A DNA stretch of 64,000 nucleotides from Rattus norvegicus (Eukaryota > Chordata > Mammalia > Rodentia > Muridae). Below are positions 31,609 to 43,590 of this stretch, one piece after another. The position numbers were made by a program, and so were the translations under genes. The stretch's first letter is position 1. Every line of letters begins with the position of its first letter. The stretch lies in the NCBI RefSeq assembly GCF_036323735.1, contig NC_086024.1, forward strand, positions 136,783,053 through 136,847,052. Reading direction: 5' to 3'. The notes beneath the pieces were generated by a model, which did not search any database, was not told the DNA's origin, and was given only the letters and a program-made list of their open reading frames with translations.

Positions 31609-34010
31609 GTAGCAGACTTGGCAAGGAAGCCAGACCTTTCTGTCTGGAAACTACATGGGGTGGGGGGAGGGGACATCCTCCCATGATTCAAGTCACCCCC
31701 ACGTTTCCACCTTCCTTTCCTCCCTTGCTTCTCTTCCCACACCCCTTTCTCCAGGGTCGCATGTAACCTATACTGGCCATATCCTTCTGTGGCCAGTGAT
31801 GGATGCCTTTGAACTCCTGCTGTGGTTTCTCCAGTTTGTGATGACAAGTGCACACCACACCCGGCTTCCACATTTGTTTTCTGCAACAGCCATAGGTTTC
31901 TTTATGTCTCCAGCTCTTTTGACACCCAGAGAGCTTTCTTGAGAAGACCCTTTCGTGCAGGGGAAGATGGCAGCAGCAGGACCTGTCTCTCAGCTTCCGG
32001 AACCTTCACCATGACCTCAGGCAGGTGCAAACGGGTGGCAGCCATGGCCTGTTCTACAAAACACAAAGGGAAACCTGTTTTTCCTCATCAAGGGTGCTGG
32101 AATTAGACAGTGTTTGGCTTTCCCTTGATGGAGGATGGTCCCCTATTCCCATTGGGCAGGAACCAGTTCCTGTTAGGCAGGGCTGCCTGGGCCCCTGCCA
32201 GGACCTTGGGGGAGGGGTCTCTTTTCTGGGTCGCTCCGGAGTTCTGTTCCTTGGGAGACATCGGAGGTTTAATCATTAATGGGCACGTTTACCTTCGGTT
32301 GCAGGCTGGAATTGGGATCCGTTCCCAGGAGCAATTATCTCTGACACATTATTTTGTGTAAAATCACTTTTCGCTGATAAAGCTGAAATAAAAAGGGGTC
32401 CATTACCCAGTGCTGGCCTCTTGGTGTCTGGGGTTCCCTGGGACCTCACCAAGGAGCAAGCTTTCAGGAGCTGTGAAAAAGCTTCTAGAAAACACGCCGA
32501 AAAGTTGGCCCAGCATTAGGAGGGGCCTGATGTGTTTTCAGATTCTCCACGTGTCACCCCCATCTGCGGTTTCTGGGCTTGCCAGAGTGTTCTGGAGGCA
32601 CGCCCACTTCGGGGAGATCTACCTGAGGCCAGGGAAAATCGATGACTTGCACCCCCTATTCCGGGGTCCTGCATGAGAGCAGTGTGTTCCACCCCCAGCC
32701 CCGCCCTCCAAGCCCGGGCTGGGTCCAGGCACTAAGGGGAGGAGGGGCGTCCTTGGTGCTTCAGTGCATGGGTCTGCAGGCGGGGTTGCTAAAGCGCAGC
32801 CGCTCACCTCAACCAGAGCTTGGACTCCCTCTCCATTGCCTTTCCCCTTCCCTGACCTTCAAGTCAACTCTCTGAAAGCCCACCCATTCCCGGGGAGAGC
32901 CCCATCGGGTCACCAATTCCCTGGGAGAGCCTCTTCGGGCCCAGCCACTACAGCTGTTCCTGCTGTTGTAATATTTGGGTGGGGGATGCATAGAGAGACT
33001 CTCGTGGGAAGGGAATGGTCGGTCTCCTGCCTTTTTTTTTTTTTTTATAAGCTCTTTTCTTCCACCCTGGGTTCCCAGGGTCCCTTCTTGACATTCTCTT
33101 ATGTCAGCCCTGCCTTGGAGCTCATCCGCCCTCTGTGACTCCCTTCAGTAGTGACTTCCCTACTGAGGCATCGCACCCTTCGCCTTCAGCTGGCCACCTT
33201 CCCTCGATACCCACATTTCTTTGCCCTCAGCCTTGGGAACCTCAGAGTGTGTGAGCCTTCACAGTCTTGCTGCTAATTCTTCCCTGGGGTTTTTCTGGAT
33301 GTGAATGTTCCCATTGCAGAGCCGGCTTGCACCGGCTTAGGTACTACAGTGCATACTCCTGAGACTCGGGAGAGCGGGTCAGTGGTGGTCCAGCTTGGAG
33401 GCTACTCAGCTAAAAGTGCTCAGAAAAGGCCAAAGACCTGGAGCCATACTGAGGTTAGCCAAGCTAAGGACCTGGGCCATGGCCAGCTGCTGCCTGTTTT
33501 TCCCTCAGTAGCCCCAGGGCCTCCTTCTATGGCGCTTCTGTGACTGAGCTTCATTTCCTGATTTTTTGTGAGGCTTGGGCCTCTGTGACCTTTGGGGCCT
33601 GCCAGGCCCCACCCTCCACCTGCCCCCACATACTCTTCGATAGCCCGATGCACTCAGAAACGCCAACCAGCCTCAGGGGAAGAGCTGACCAGGGGTGCTG
33701 ACTGGCACAGCTGTGTGTGGAGCTTGCCCACAGTTAGTAGAATCCAGGAAATTGAGGCAGATTAAGGTAGAGGACCCCAGGGATTTGCAATCCCATTTCC
33801 ACCCTGTGGAGGTCCTGGGCCCATTCTGGCCCCTGCTAAGAAACCCTGCCCCACTGCCCTGTGACGAACTGTGCCTGCATGGTGTTCCGGAGACATGGTT
33901 TCCCTGGGAGCAAGCCTTCTGAGTCCTTCTGAGCGGCCCCTCATTGTACCCTGCCACATCCACATTCCTGGCCGGGCACAGTGTTTGCCCAGCTAGTCTC
34001 CCTTGCCCTG
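31609..34010. other. Repeat-poor unique sequence
   Basis: The longest repeat-free stretch in the left half. An AT-rich block at 32262-32405 stands out with homeobox (CAATTA) and GATA (TGATAA) type motifs. A T16 tract lies near 33030. No coding exon recognised. Confidence 0.5.
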
Positions 34011-34011
34011 T

Positions 34012-34140
34012 GTCTTTTTGACATGAGGTTTCATGTAGCTCAGGCTGGCCTGGCATTCCCTGTGTAAACAAAGAGGGCCTAAACCTCTGGCCTCCCTGCC
34101 TCCACCTCCCAAGTGTTAGAATCACACTGCCTCCAGCTTC
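34012..34140 (-). repeat. B1 SINE
   Basis: 'catgtagctcaggctggcct', 'cctgcctccacctcccaagt'. Confidence 0.75.
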
Positions 34141-34929
34141 CTTCCTAAGACCCTAGCAGACTTGATGGGTTAGTGAGTACGTGCTCTGAGAGTCAGGCTT
34201 GTTTTAAAGTGAGATGGATATTTAACAGCTATGTCCACACGGACCACAGAGGTGTGTCCCAGCACACACTCAGCAATTCCACGCCTTCCAGAGCAAGCTG
34301 AGCGTGGGCTCCAGAGGTGGCGGTGGGGGCGGTGATGGGGGCGGGCAGGCGCTGCTGTCTCCTCCCTGAGGGTCACCATTGAGAACACAGCATAGATGCA
34401 CATCTTCCCAACCAATAGACTGTGTTATCTCCAGTATGCATGGGAGAGGCAGGTGATGGTTTCCAGATGTTCAGGGAGCGGCCTCCCATCCCCAGCCTGG
34501 CTCCTCCTACATACTTTAAGTGCGTGCCAGATGGTAATGTCTGGATTCTAGGGTGGGATAGACTGGCCTGGGTGAGGTCTCCAGGGTCCTGCAAACACCT
34601 GTGTGTGGGCTTGTGAGGACCAGCAGTAGAGGGTCTAGTCTGACCTCGGCACTTACATCTGAGGACAAGCCTGCTGTAGCCCAGCTCTGTAAAAAGGGAC
34701 AGGGACAGAGTGAGAGAATGAGGGCGGGAAGGTGACTTTGTGAGCAGGAGGCTGTCAGGGCCTTGGTCAGCCCTTCCCTGAGCATCCAATGGTTCTTGGA
34801 CATTGTATAAACCAGGCCTGCCCTGACCCACGTCTCTGTCTCCTGAGACCAGTAGCTCATTAGCTACTCAGATAAACTAATTGTTCGGAGGCTTGTTGGC
34901 GTGCACAGACACACTCCAGGCCCCACCTC
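34141..34929. other. Unique sequence
   Basis: No recognised feature. Confidence 0.45.
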
Positions 34930-35015
34930 TGACTCTTCATCCTACAGATAGGAAAACCAAGGCCCAGAGAGGGGAGTGGTTAACTTAGGGACACAGGGTG
35001 CTGGCAGAAGGACTA
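34930..35015 (-). repeat. MIR fragment
   Basis: 'cctacagataggaaaaccaa' and 'ggcccagagaggggagtggt' match inverted MIR. Confidence 0.7.
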
Positions 35016-35189
35016 GGGCCACCCCCACAGAGGGAGGGCAGGCTTGGCCTTGAAAGTCTAGCCTGGCCCGGAGCCAGCGTGGGCTGGGGGGAGTTGAGGG
35101 CGCTGTTTCACCTTTGAGTCTTAATTCCTAAAAGACACCCACTTGCAGGACCCAGCCTCATAGCATTGCTGGAGATGAAAGACAGACAG

Positions 35190-35196
<7 letters not shown>

Positions 35197-35242
<46 letters not shown>

Positions 35243-35243
35243 A
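35197..35243. repeat. (GA)n microsatellite
   Basis: About 20 GA units preceded by CA/GACA sequence. Confidence 0.96.
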
Positions 35244-35254
35244 GACAGGACACC

Positions 35255-35345
35255 TCCTCAACTAACATTTGTTGAACCTTTACCCCTTACCTTTGGGTAC
35301 TTCCCTGACTCTTTGGGGTTATCCTCAGATCTCGAATCGAAGTAA
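35255..35345 (-). repeat. Possible L2 fragment
   Basis: 'actaacatttgttgaacctt' matches the inverted LINE-2 3' end; short and weak. Confidence 0.4.
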
Positions 35346-37185
35346 AGATGCTTTCCAGCTAGGTGGGCTTTGGCTACCCTCCAGAGCTCAGATGTCATGT
35401 CCTTGTCTCTGAGGTCAGCCCTGGCCACTAGAGCAGGGCATCTGCCTGGCAGGACAGAGCCTCTTGCCCCGAGGTACATGCTCACTGCCTTCTGGGACAC
35501 ACCCAGAGCCTTGTTCTTAGTGTTGGTACCAGGCTATGCCTTCTCATGCACATGAGAGCACAGAGACAGGCGCTGGGAGCCCCAGCCACAACTCTGGCTT
35601 TTTCTCTGTGGATCTTCCTGCTCCACGCCTGCAAGGGTGCCCAAGAGGGTTCCTTCCCAGATTCAGAGGGTCAGAGGTTGCCTCTCAGCACCTGTGGGAT
35701 GTCTTCATACCCCTCAGTCTCTGAGTCTCATGCCCTCCCCCAGGCCTTGAATAGCAAGCTGGCATTCAGAACAATCGAGCCAGGGTTCCCAGGAAGCTTT
35801 ACAACATCATGGGCCACCATTCTAGAATCTCCTGATGAAGTTTTATCTCAGAGACACAGAGAAGCCAGTAAGGATGGGCCCACCTCATAACACATTCCCA
35901 ATTTTCCTTTGACTCCAACAGTCCTTCACCTCCCAACTTCTCCTCTCCCCAAGTAGCTGGACCCAGTGTCAACCTCACTTGGGTGTCCTCAGGCCCACTA
36001 TAAGGTTCCCGGGAGCACCTTAGGGCTTCCTGTGGTCAACTCTGTGGCTGACGATGCTGACCTTGAAATCGGTCTCAGTCACAGCGCTCTCTGTGGGCTT
36101 CTCCGAGGCCAGCATGCCAGCCAATGGAGGTAGCCTGCCTGTACCCTCGATTCCTGTGCTCCTGGGCTTCTATTCCCATTCACCATTAGCTGTCTGTCTT
36201 TGACAGAGTGCTTGGTGTGGAGATGAGAAATCCTTCCATTTCTTCCATTCAGGGCTTCCAGACATCCCAATCTTCCTACTGAGGTGACTCCAATGACCTG
36301 GCAGGGCACCCCACCCCCACCGGTTTCAATTAATTAGTCCTGTGTGGGTCAGGAGCCCAGGGACCACCCTAGAGACAGGGTCATCTGCATTGCTGTTGTC
36401 AAGATCATATTGGATTTATTTTCCATTTGTAGAATGAAGCAGTGCCTCACTTCATAAAATAAAACTTACAAATGGGCCAAGTGCCCCGTGTCTTTGGATG
36501 TAAGTAAGGAGGAAGTCCGACAGAACAGACACAAACCCCAGAGTCAGAGTGCTAGCTCAAAGCTATATTTCCTGTAAAGGAGACAGGGATAGGGAGCGAT
36601 GACACATCACCAATCGGTCAGCTTCCAGTCACTAAGGTTAGGTGACAGGTGGTTTGGGGTTGGCAAACTCTGGCACTGAGTTACAAGATTGAGCGCCTCC
36701 CTGGCGATTTTCACCCTGCTTTCCCAACGGCTTTCTAGATTTCATACTTAACCACAGAAAGATGACTATGTCAATATTACACATTTATAAACATTTTCCT
36801 CAGAAAATACATTTATTTTCTCCTGATATCAGGAGGAAATACACACATATATCTACACACCCTGCAATGGTCGTCCCGTGCTCCCTGAGAAGTCCTCCTG
36901 CCTTCCTAAGGTGGCCCCTTGAGCCTGACGATCCCCTCCCTTCAGCTGATAGGTGTTTCTGGAGCTGGTGTCGATGCTGCTCTTTGAAGGAACCATAACT
37001 GCATTCTACCATAGCCAGGGCCCATTGAGGGGAGGCTCTCCACAAACTCCAGTGAGCTGGGGCGGTTAAATTCCTGCCCCAGACTGGAAGTGAGAGACAG
37101 CCCGGCTGGGATGCAAGCGTGGGTTCTGAACCTGAAGTCCAGGCCCTGAGATTTAGGTTTGGGGGCAGTTTTCTGTTTAAGATTT
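35346..37185. other. Repeat-poor unique sequence
   Basis: No coding exon or RNA gene recognised. An AT-rich block at 36400-36480 has near-symmetric 'catttgta' and 'tacaaatg' ends. Confidence 0.45.
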
Positions 37186-37188
37186 TTG

Positions 37189-37300
37189 GGGCTGGGGATT
37201 TAGCTCAGTGGTAGAGCGCTTACCTAGGAAGCGCAAGGCCCTGGGTTCGGTCCCCAGCTCCGAAAAAAAAAAAAAAAAAAAAAGAACCAAAAAAAAAAAA
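37189..37300 (+). repeat. ID element
   Basis: 'ggggctggggatttagctca' head; tail of A's interrupted by 'gaacc'; target-site duplication 'aagattttt' on both sides. Confidence 0.95.
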
Positions 37301-37397
37301 GATTTTTATTTGTGCGTGTGCGTGTCCAAGAGCGCATGTGTTCTCGCATATGCACACATACGACTGAAAGTACTCATGGAGGCCAAAAGAAATGGTC

Positions 37398-37545
37398 AAA
37401 GCTGGGTATTGCTGGCGCATGCCTTTAGTCCCAGCACCCGGGAGGCAGGCGAATCTCTGAGTTCTAGGCTAGCCTGGTCTACAGAGTGAGTTCCAGGATG
37501 GGTGGGCTACACAGAGACCCTGTGTCAAACAAACAGACAGACAAA
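37398..37545 (+). repeat. B1 SINE
   Basis: 'gctgggtattgctggcgcat', 'cccagcacccgggaggcagg', 'ctagcctggtctacagagtg'. Confidence 0.92.
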
Positions 37546-37566
37546 CAGACAACAACAACAACAAAA

Positions 37567-37567
<1 letters not shown>

Positions 37568-37621
<54 letters not shown>
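37568..37621. repeat. (CA)n microsatellite
   Basis: About 27 perfect CA units in the A-rich tail region of the preceding B1. Confidence 0.97.
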
Positions 37622-37625
<4 letters not shown>

Positions 37626-37679
37626 ACAGAGAAGAAAAAGAACTTTTTGTATTCCCTAGAGTAGCAAGTAGTTGTAAAC

Positions 37680-37910
37680 CACCCAATGAGGGTACTGGGC
37701 ACTAAACTTGGGTCCTCTCCAAGAGTAGGACTTGCTTGCCCTTAACTGCCAAGCCATCTCTCCACCCTTGGTGGGTGGTTTGTTTGTTTTTCTATGCAGG
37801 GTTACACCCTTGTAGCCCATGCTGACCCTTGGTCCTTGTAGCCCTTGCTGGCCCAGAACTCACTACTCACAGTAACTTCCCTGCTGGGTGCCTGAATTAT
37901 AGGCACTCTA
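37680..37910 (-). repeat. B3 head and B1-like fragments
   Basis: 'aacttgggtcctctccaaga' and 'caagccatctctccaccc' (inverted B3 head, 37680-37770), followed by an inverted B1-like block to about 37910. Confidence 0.65.
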
Positions 37911-38985
37911 GAACACTCTACAGAAAAGGCTGAGCAGCTTCCCTCCAGTTTCTCAGACCTTTCTCCTCCCCTAGCTCCTTCTGGTCAGGTGGAGTGTCAG
38001 TCAATGAGCTGGAAGTGGGAGGAAGACTCAGAGTATCCCGGTCGGCCTTCCTGCTCAGCCCTGACAAGCGGTGGCACCCCAAGGCTACCCTGCAGCAAGA
38101 TGAGTCCCTCTGGGACCATGAAGGAACCACACACGTCGCCCTGTTCAGAGAGTAGAACAGGTTCAGATGAGCGCTGTGGCCTCTGGCATCTTCAGAAAAA
38201 CTCCAGGCTTCATGACAACAGCTTTTACCTAGAACTGGAAAAGAAGCTGGAAGTGTGCATGAACAACTGGCGCTCCAGCTAGTCTGAGCAGCAATGGAGC
38301 CCCCACCGCAGGAGGCTGGGCTTGCATACTCCTGAAGCCGGCTTCGGTTCTGCTGAGCCTCCTTCCCTCTGCTGTGGGCCACAGAGACCTTCCAGACTGG
38401 GCACCTTGGTGATTCAGTCACCAGTCAGTCCTAGACTAAAGAGCTGAAACTGGCCCTACAAGGCAGACCTGGGTTTTGAGGACCTGAGCCCTCTTTCTGG
38501 GCCTCCTAAGGCCCCTGTGTCCCGGTAGGGCCTGCCTTGGGGAAGCACAAGGAATTGGCTTTAGAACCAGCAGGTGAGGAAAAGCCAGGTCTAACTGACC
38601 TCCTAATTAGGATGACTTGAGCCTCCAATCCATGACAGCTGCTGGGGACAGAGAGCACAATTACAGCTCCAGTCTCCTGCCCTCTTCTGCTGGAGGCGTT
38701 CTTCCTCCGTCTGTCTGTCAACCATTTCTTTTTGGCCAGCACGATTGGGGGTGGGGCTCATGGATACTGTGGCTACAGCAACATCTGTGTTCTCTCCCCA
38801 AGCTGAAGCCACATTGCTCTTCTGGTCCATCGGAGACCCGGCTTTCCTTCCTCCAGCCTTGGTCTGCCTACCTGGCATTGGGTTGGCTTCCCTTCAGGCT
38901 GATCCCTCATTAAACAGCCACGCCCCCTGAAAGTTCCATTTTCCTGGTCACTCACTGGGAAACCCAGTTCCTATCCTACCTTCGT
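37911..38985. other. Unique sequence left of the inverted duplication
   Basis: No repeat recognised. A 97-codon plus frame (37989-38282) and a 167-codon minus frame overlap; neither resembles a known protein. Confidence 0.45.
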
Positions 38986-39587
38986 GAGAGAATGGGGAGC
39001 CGAGCTGTGCAAACTGTGGAGGCCCCACTCTGCAGGAAGAAGGTCTCCCTAGGATCCAGCAGCAGATGCCTCTGCCACTCCTGACAGCCTGACCCTGGCC
39101 ATGCTCATCCTGCTTGCAAGGACTCATGAGTCCGTCCTCTCCCAGCCCCACCTAGATGAGGCTACAGATGAGCCAGGCTCAGCGATGACCCCAGGAGCAG
39201 AAGGAAGTCCTGAGTCACCCTGACCGGGAGAAGGAAGTGGTTATCACCAGAACCAGCACTACCAAAGCCCAGGAAGCTAGAGTGTGACATCACAGCGGTG
39301 ATGTCACCAGCCAGCAGGGACAGGAAGCATCTGCCAGCTCCCCAGCAGCCAGCCCTGTGCTTGCTTCTCCGTTCATCTCTGTCCCTCTGTCTACTGTGTG
39401 TGCTGCGGTCTACCTTGAGCACCATGGTTGAGGGCCTTGTCTAGTCCAGTAGGACAGTGTGTGGTTCAGAGCTGGCAGGCAGCGCCTGGGCGCCTAGGAG
39501 GCGGGGCCGAGCTTAGGACCGCCCTCGGGAAAGGCCTCAGGAGCTGTTATTGGTGTCTGCTTTGGGGCTTTGCAGGGCTGTGAGCCA
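38986..39587 (+). repeat. Left arm of large inverted duplication
   Basis: The reverse complement of this block recurs at 41038-41632. Over 39001-39540 I count about five substitutions and one 2-nt gap, so about 99% identity. The inner end (39541-39587) has a 7-nt gap and then decays. It is not a SINE, LINE or LTR I recognise. It contains a GC box, a CRE-like palindrome at 39285-39306 and an 87-codon minus-strand frame (39162-39425). Confidence 0.95.
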
Positions 39588-40912
39588 GGAAAGATTCCAT
39601 TATGAACTGTAAGCTTTTGTGAATGTGGAAGGTTTGTAACTAGTTAGGCATTCTTTTCCTCGTCCCGCCTCCGCCCCCCAACCCTGCTACAGGCACAATG
39701 GAGGTGGCTCTGGTCTCAGAGGTCCTTGAGAAGCCAGGCTCCCAGACCAGAACCAGGGTTGAGCAAACAAGTTCCAGGGGATATGAGGGATGGGACCTGA
39801 TGAAAGCCCAGCCGGGTCCGCGGGCACGTACAGTTGGTCCTTTCCACGGAGTTCTCAGATGTGTCACCATTGCACCCTGGTCTATCCCTGCATGCTCCTC
39901 TGTGTTCAGAGAAGAGAGGAGGAGGAGGCGGCTGAAGAGGAGTAGCCAGGGGTGCCACTTAGTGGAGCTTGGAATGAGGGCTGCCCTGAGGTCTGACCTG
40001 CTTCCACGGCTAGGGCATACCAAGGACAGACAGCACAGGAAGCAGGCTTTGCTCTTCCTTCCGGCAGAGGCAGCCTCCTACAGCCTCACTGTGGTTGAGG
40101 ACCCCTATCACAGGACGGTATGCAGGGACTGAGTGCCCCCTCAGTCTGTCCCTCGAGGCCCACGTGCAAGCCATCAGGAGTCTTCATCCCAGGGCTCTGC
40201 TTTGGGATACATCAGGTCTCCAGAGCGACCTGAAACACAGGGATCTGGAAGTGTGCCCAGCCCTCGCTCCCACCCCTACATCCCACACAGGAAGCATCTG
40301 GGGAAACAAGATAAGCAGCATGCCGGGTGGTCACAGCAGCTGGGGGTGGGGGAGGGCAGGCCGGCTGGGTCAGCAGCTCTCTTGTCCAGCTCCTACCCAG
40401 ACCTACTCTACAGTTCACAGCGAGGCTCCCAAGGAGTGTGTTGTGGATGGACTTCAGTTGGGAGAAAGACTGTGGTTCATGGCATTTATCTCTGCCAGGG
40501 TCTTAGAGGAGTTGTGACTTCAGTGAATTATGATTGGGCAAGTCATCCCCATCACGAGGTGGTAAGGACAACAACATCGCCCACACACATCCATGCTTAA
40601 AGGACTTTATCATGAGCCCACATCACCTCTATAACCAAAAAAATAACAAGGCACTTCAAAACCAATAAAGTGACAGTCCCCAAGCCCAGCGGGCTGCAGA
40701 TGATATCTTGTCAGGGCAGAGTTGAACTCACACTCGGGTCAGGGTCCAGATGCTCCAGGCCACCAGCCTCACAAGGGTTGTGACCTTGGTGACCAGTCTC
40801 ATAGCCCTTCAGGGAGGCTGCCTGGTGACTCAGCCTCTTTCTACAACCCTGTAAATAGCCAGAGTTCATCCACACTGAAGCTGTGCGAAACTGCCTCCAC
40901 CAGGAAGGGCAG
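39588..40912. other. Spacer of the inverted duplication
   Basis: About 1.45 kb of unique DNA separates the arms, with an ID element (40913-41022) at its right end. ORFs of 127-155 codons on both strands lack similarity to known proteins. Confidence 0.5.
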
Positions 40913-41022
40913 TTTTTTTTTTTTTTTTTTTTTGGTTCTTTTTTTTCGGAGCTGGGGACCGAACCCAGGGCCTTGCGCTTCCTAGGCAAGCGCTCTACCA
41001 CTGAGCTAAATCCCCAACCCCA
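40913..41022 (-). repeat. ID element inside the palindrome spacer
   Basis: Inverted ID body with poly-T on plus at 40914-40934; flanking duplication 'aggaagggca'. It lies just inside the right arm and is absent from the corresponding place at the left arm. Confidence 0.95.
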
Positions 41023-41037
41023 GGAAGGGCAATTTTA

Positions 41038-41632
41038 ACTGGCCCAGAACCCCACAAAGCCCCAAAGCAGACACAGCTCCTGAGGCCTTTCCCGAGGGCG
41101 GTCCTAAGCTCGGCCCCGCCTCCTAGGCGCCCAGGCGCTGCCTGCCAGCTCTGAACCACACACTGTCCTACTGGACTAGACAAGGCCCTCAACCATGGTG
41201 CTCAGGGTAGACCGCAGCACACACAGTAGACAGAGGGACAGAGATGAACGGAGAAGCAAGCACAGGGCTGGCTGCTGGGGAGCTGGCAGATGCTTCCTGT
41301 CCCTGCTGGCTGGTGACATCACCGCTGTGATGTCACACTCTAGCTTCCTGGGCTTTGGTAGTGCTGGTTCTGGTGATAACCACTTCCTTCTCCCGGTCAG
41401 GGTGACTCAGGACTTCCTTCTGCTCCTGGGGTCATCGCTGAGCCTGGCTCATCTGTAGCCTCATCTAGGTGGGGCTGGGAGAGGACGGACTCATGAGTCC
41501 TTGCAAGCAGGATGAGCATGGCCAGGGTCAGGCTGTCAGGAGCGCCAGAGGTATCTGCTGCTGGCTCCTAGGGAGACCTTCTTCCTGCAGAGTGGGGCCT
41601 CCAGTTTGCACAGCTCGGCTCCCCATTCTCTC
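41038..41632 (-). repeat. Right arm of large inverted duplication
   Basis: Mirror copy of 38986-39587. It keeps the GC box, the palindromic CRE-like site (41314-41335) and the 87-codon frame, here on plus (41195-41458, one Lys/Arg change). Beyond 41632 similarity stops abruptly. Confidence 0.95.
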
Positions 41633-43104
41633 TCCTGGATTGCCCCAGCAGCAGGGTTTAATCTCTCTCCCTGATCTTAAGTTGAACTTCCGTTTCACCT
41701 CATGCACTTCACCTATCCCAGAGTGTTGTGTCCCAAGGGACATGGGTCACCTAAGTTCACTGTCATATGGTCATACACTGCCTTGCTGATTGATATTGCC
41801 ACCTCATCTGCAGTTGAGGATCGCTCGCCCTTGACTGGACCCAGGAATAGTGCTGACTTTTATCTTTCTGCCCCATGGGCATGAGGTCCAGGCTGGGGTG
41901 GGAGGCAGTGTCTGGAGAGTGGAAGCAACCAGGGGGACTTTAGCTGGCACCAGGAGACCACCTACAGCGAGACTTCCTTTTTTCCTGGCTACCTCTGACC
42001 TAGGCACTGGTGTTCTACTGCCCTCTTGGGGACATGTCTGCCTTTGGGCTCCACCTGTCTGCTACTTGGTATCCCTCCTGTCTCCAGGCAGCTTAGACCT
42101 TTGCCTTCTGGTGGGGCCATGGCAAGCCTCGGGGTGCCAAGGTGGCACCCTCCAAAGCCACCTTGGCGCTCTCCTTCACATGTGACCATGCTGTTGCCCC
42201 TTTTCAACTGCAGTCTTTCCTCAGCTTCCTCAGCCCTGGAGTCACTGGGCAGCAGGCGAGGTTTTCTGGGAGGGTGGCCCTGGAACTCACTTTTCATGGT
42301 GCTCTCCCCGGAAGGACATGCCATCGTAGTCACAGTGGGATCTCCAGGACTAAGGTGACAGGTGTGGGGAGGTCACCGAAGCCCATGGGTGAGTGAGGAC
42401 GCTGGGCTGTGGGGTCTGACCTGGGGTAGTCTCTGTGTTTGCTGGTTATGCCTACAGGAAAGGGGTAGGTGGTGGATGCACTTGGCTGGCTTAGACGTCA
42501 GAGAATTTGGACCTGGAGGAGGAAGGGTTGGGCAGGGCATATTGGAAAGGCCCATATCCCCATTAGGGGAGTCTGCCTGTGGGCCTTGGAAAGGCGCCAC
42601 AGTCAGCACTGCACGCAGGAAGGGTCCTTTAAGCGCCGAGGCCATGAGTGTGCGGCAGGTGAGTCAGTGTGCTCGACTCCTTTGGTTTTGCTGAGGATTT
42701 TACCATCGTGTTAACTTTGATCTGACACGTCTTTTCTACTGATGGAAACTTCCCTAGTGTTTAGCATGGAAAACGTGAAAGCTGTTTGGGGGGGGGGGGC
42801 TTCGCAATGCAGAAGAAATATTTGCTGGAGCCCTGGCATTCAGAAACCCCCGTAGGGCCAGAGTCTCTCCAGACCCCGCTGGGGAGGAATCCGCTGACAG
42901 AGAGGCTAGCCTGAGGTCAGCCTGAGGTCAGCATGCAGGCTGTGCTGTGTGCACTCCTTAAGTGGATCGGTGATCTTGTCCGGGGGTCTTAGAGATGAGA
43001 GGCGCTAGGGTAGCAGTAAGGTGGCTTTATCAGACTCTAAAGGCGTCAGTCTCTCTACAGACGTGCAATAGGATGCTACTCTGCACTTTATTATTTAAAA
43101 TCGA
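41633..43104. other. Unique sequence
   Basis: Contains a strong hairpin at 42137-42166 and a G12 run at 42788-42799. No coding exon recognised. Confidence 0.45.
42133..42170. other. Hairpin with perfect 10-bp stem
   Basis: CCAAGGTGGC (42137-42146) pairs with GCCACCTTGG (42157-42166) around a 10-nt loop. The stem extends outward by further G-C and G-T pairs. Confidence 0.8.
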
Positions 43105-43250
43105 GTGGGAAGCCAGGCATGATGGTGCTTAGCATAATGCTGGCACTGGGGAGGTTGAGGCTGAAGAACAGCCATGAGTTAGATGACATAGGGGACATAC
43201 AAACGACCCAGGCTCCTCATAGGGAGACCCTACCTGAAAAATAGCAACAA
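43105..43250 (+). repeat. B1-like SINE, diverged
   Basis: 'gccaggcatgatggtgctta', 'gcactggggaggttgaggct', A-rich end. Confidence 0.7.
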
Positions 43251-43454
43251 CAAAAAAGTCAGTACAATGAGGAAATAAAGCCACACAGTAATTCTTGAGC
43301 ACAGTTTCGTAGGAACTGAAGCGTAGCCCAGATAGTTAAAGTTCTTTTTGACAAGTCCCGTCTGATCTTGGCCCCTACTCAGCGTGTACTCTCCATTTTG
43401 TTTTTGGGTCCGTTTTGCATTATTTACACATGCGGGTAGGTGGTTCGGTTGGTG

Positions 43455-43590
43455 CTGTTTGTTTTTATATAGGTTCTCACTGCGTAGTCCTGGAACTCAC
43501 CCTGGAGACCAGGCAGGAATCGAACTCACAGAGATCCTCCTGCCTCTGCCTCCTGAGTGCTGGGATTAAAGGCCTGTGCCATGGTGTCTG
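43455..43590 (-). repeat. B1 SINE
   Basis: 'gtagtcctggaactcaccct', 'cctgcctctgcctcctgagt', 'gctgggattaaaggcctgtg'. Confidence 0.92.

Noticed and set aside
37989..38282. 97-codon plus ORF left of the palindrome
   Set aside because: No similarity, a longer antisense frame overlaps it, and no start or splice evidence; kept only as unique sequence.
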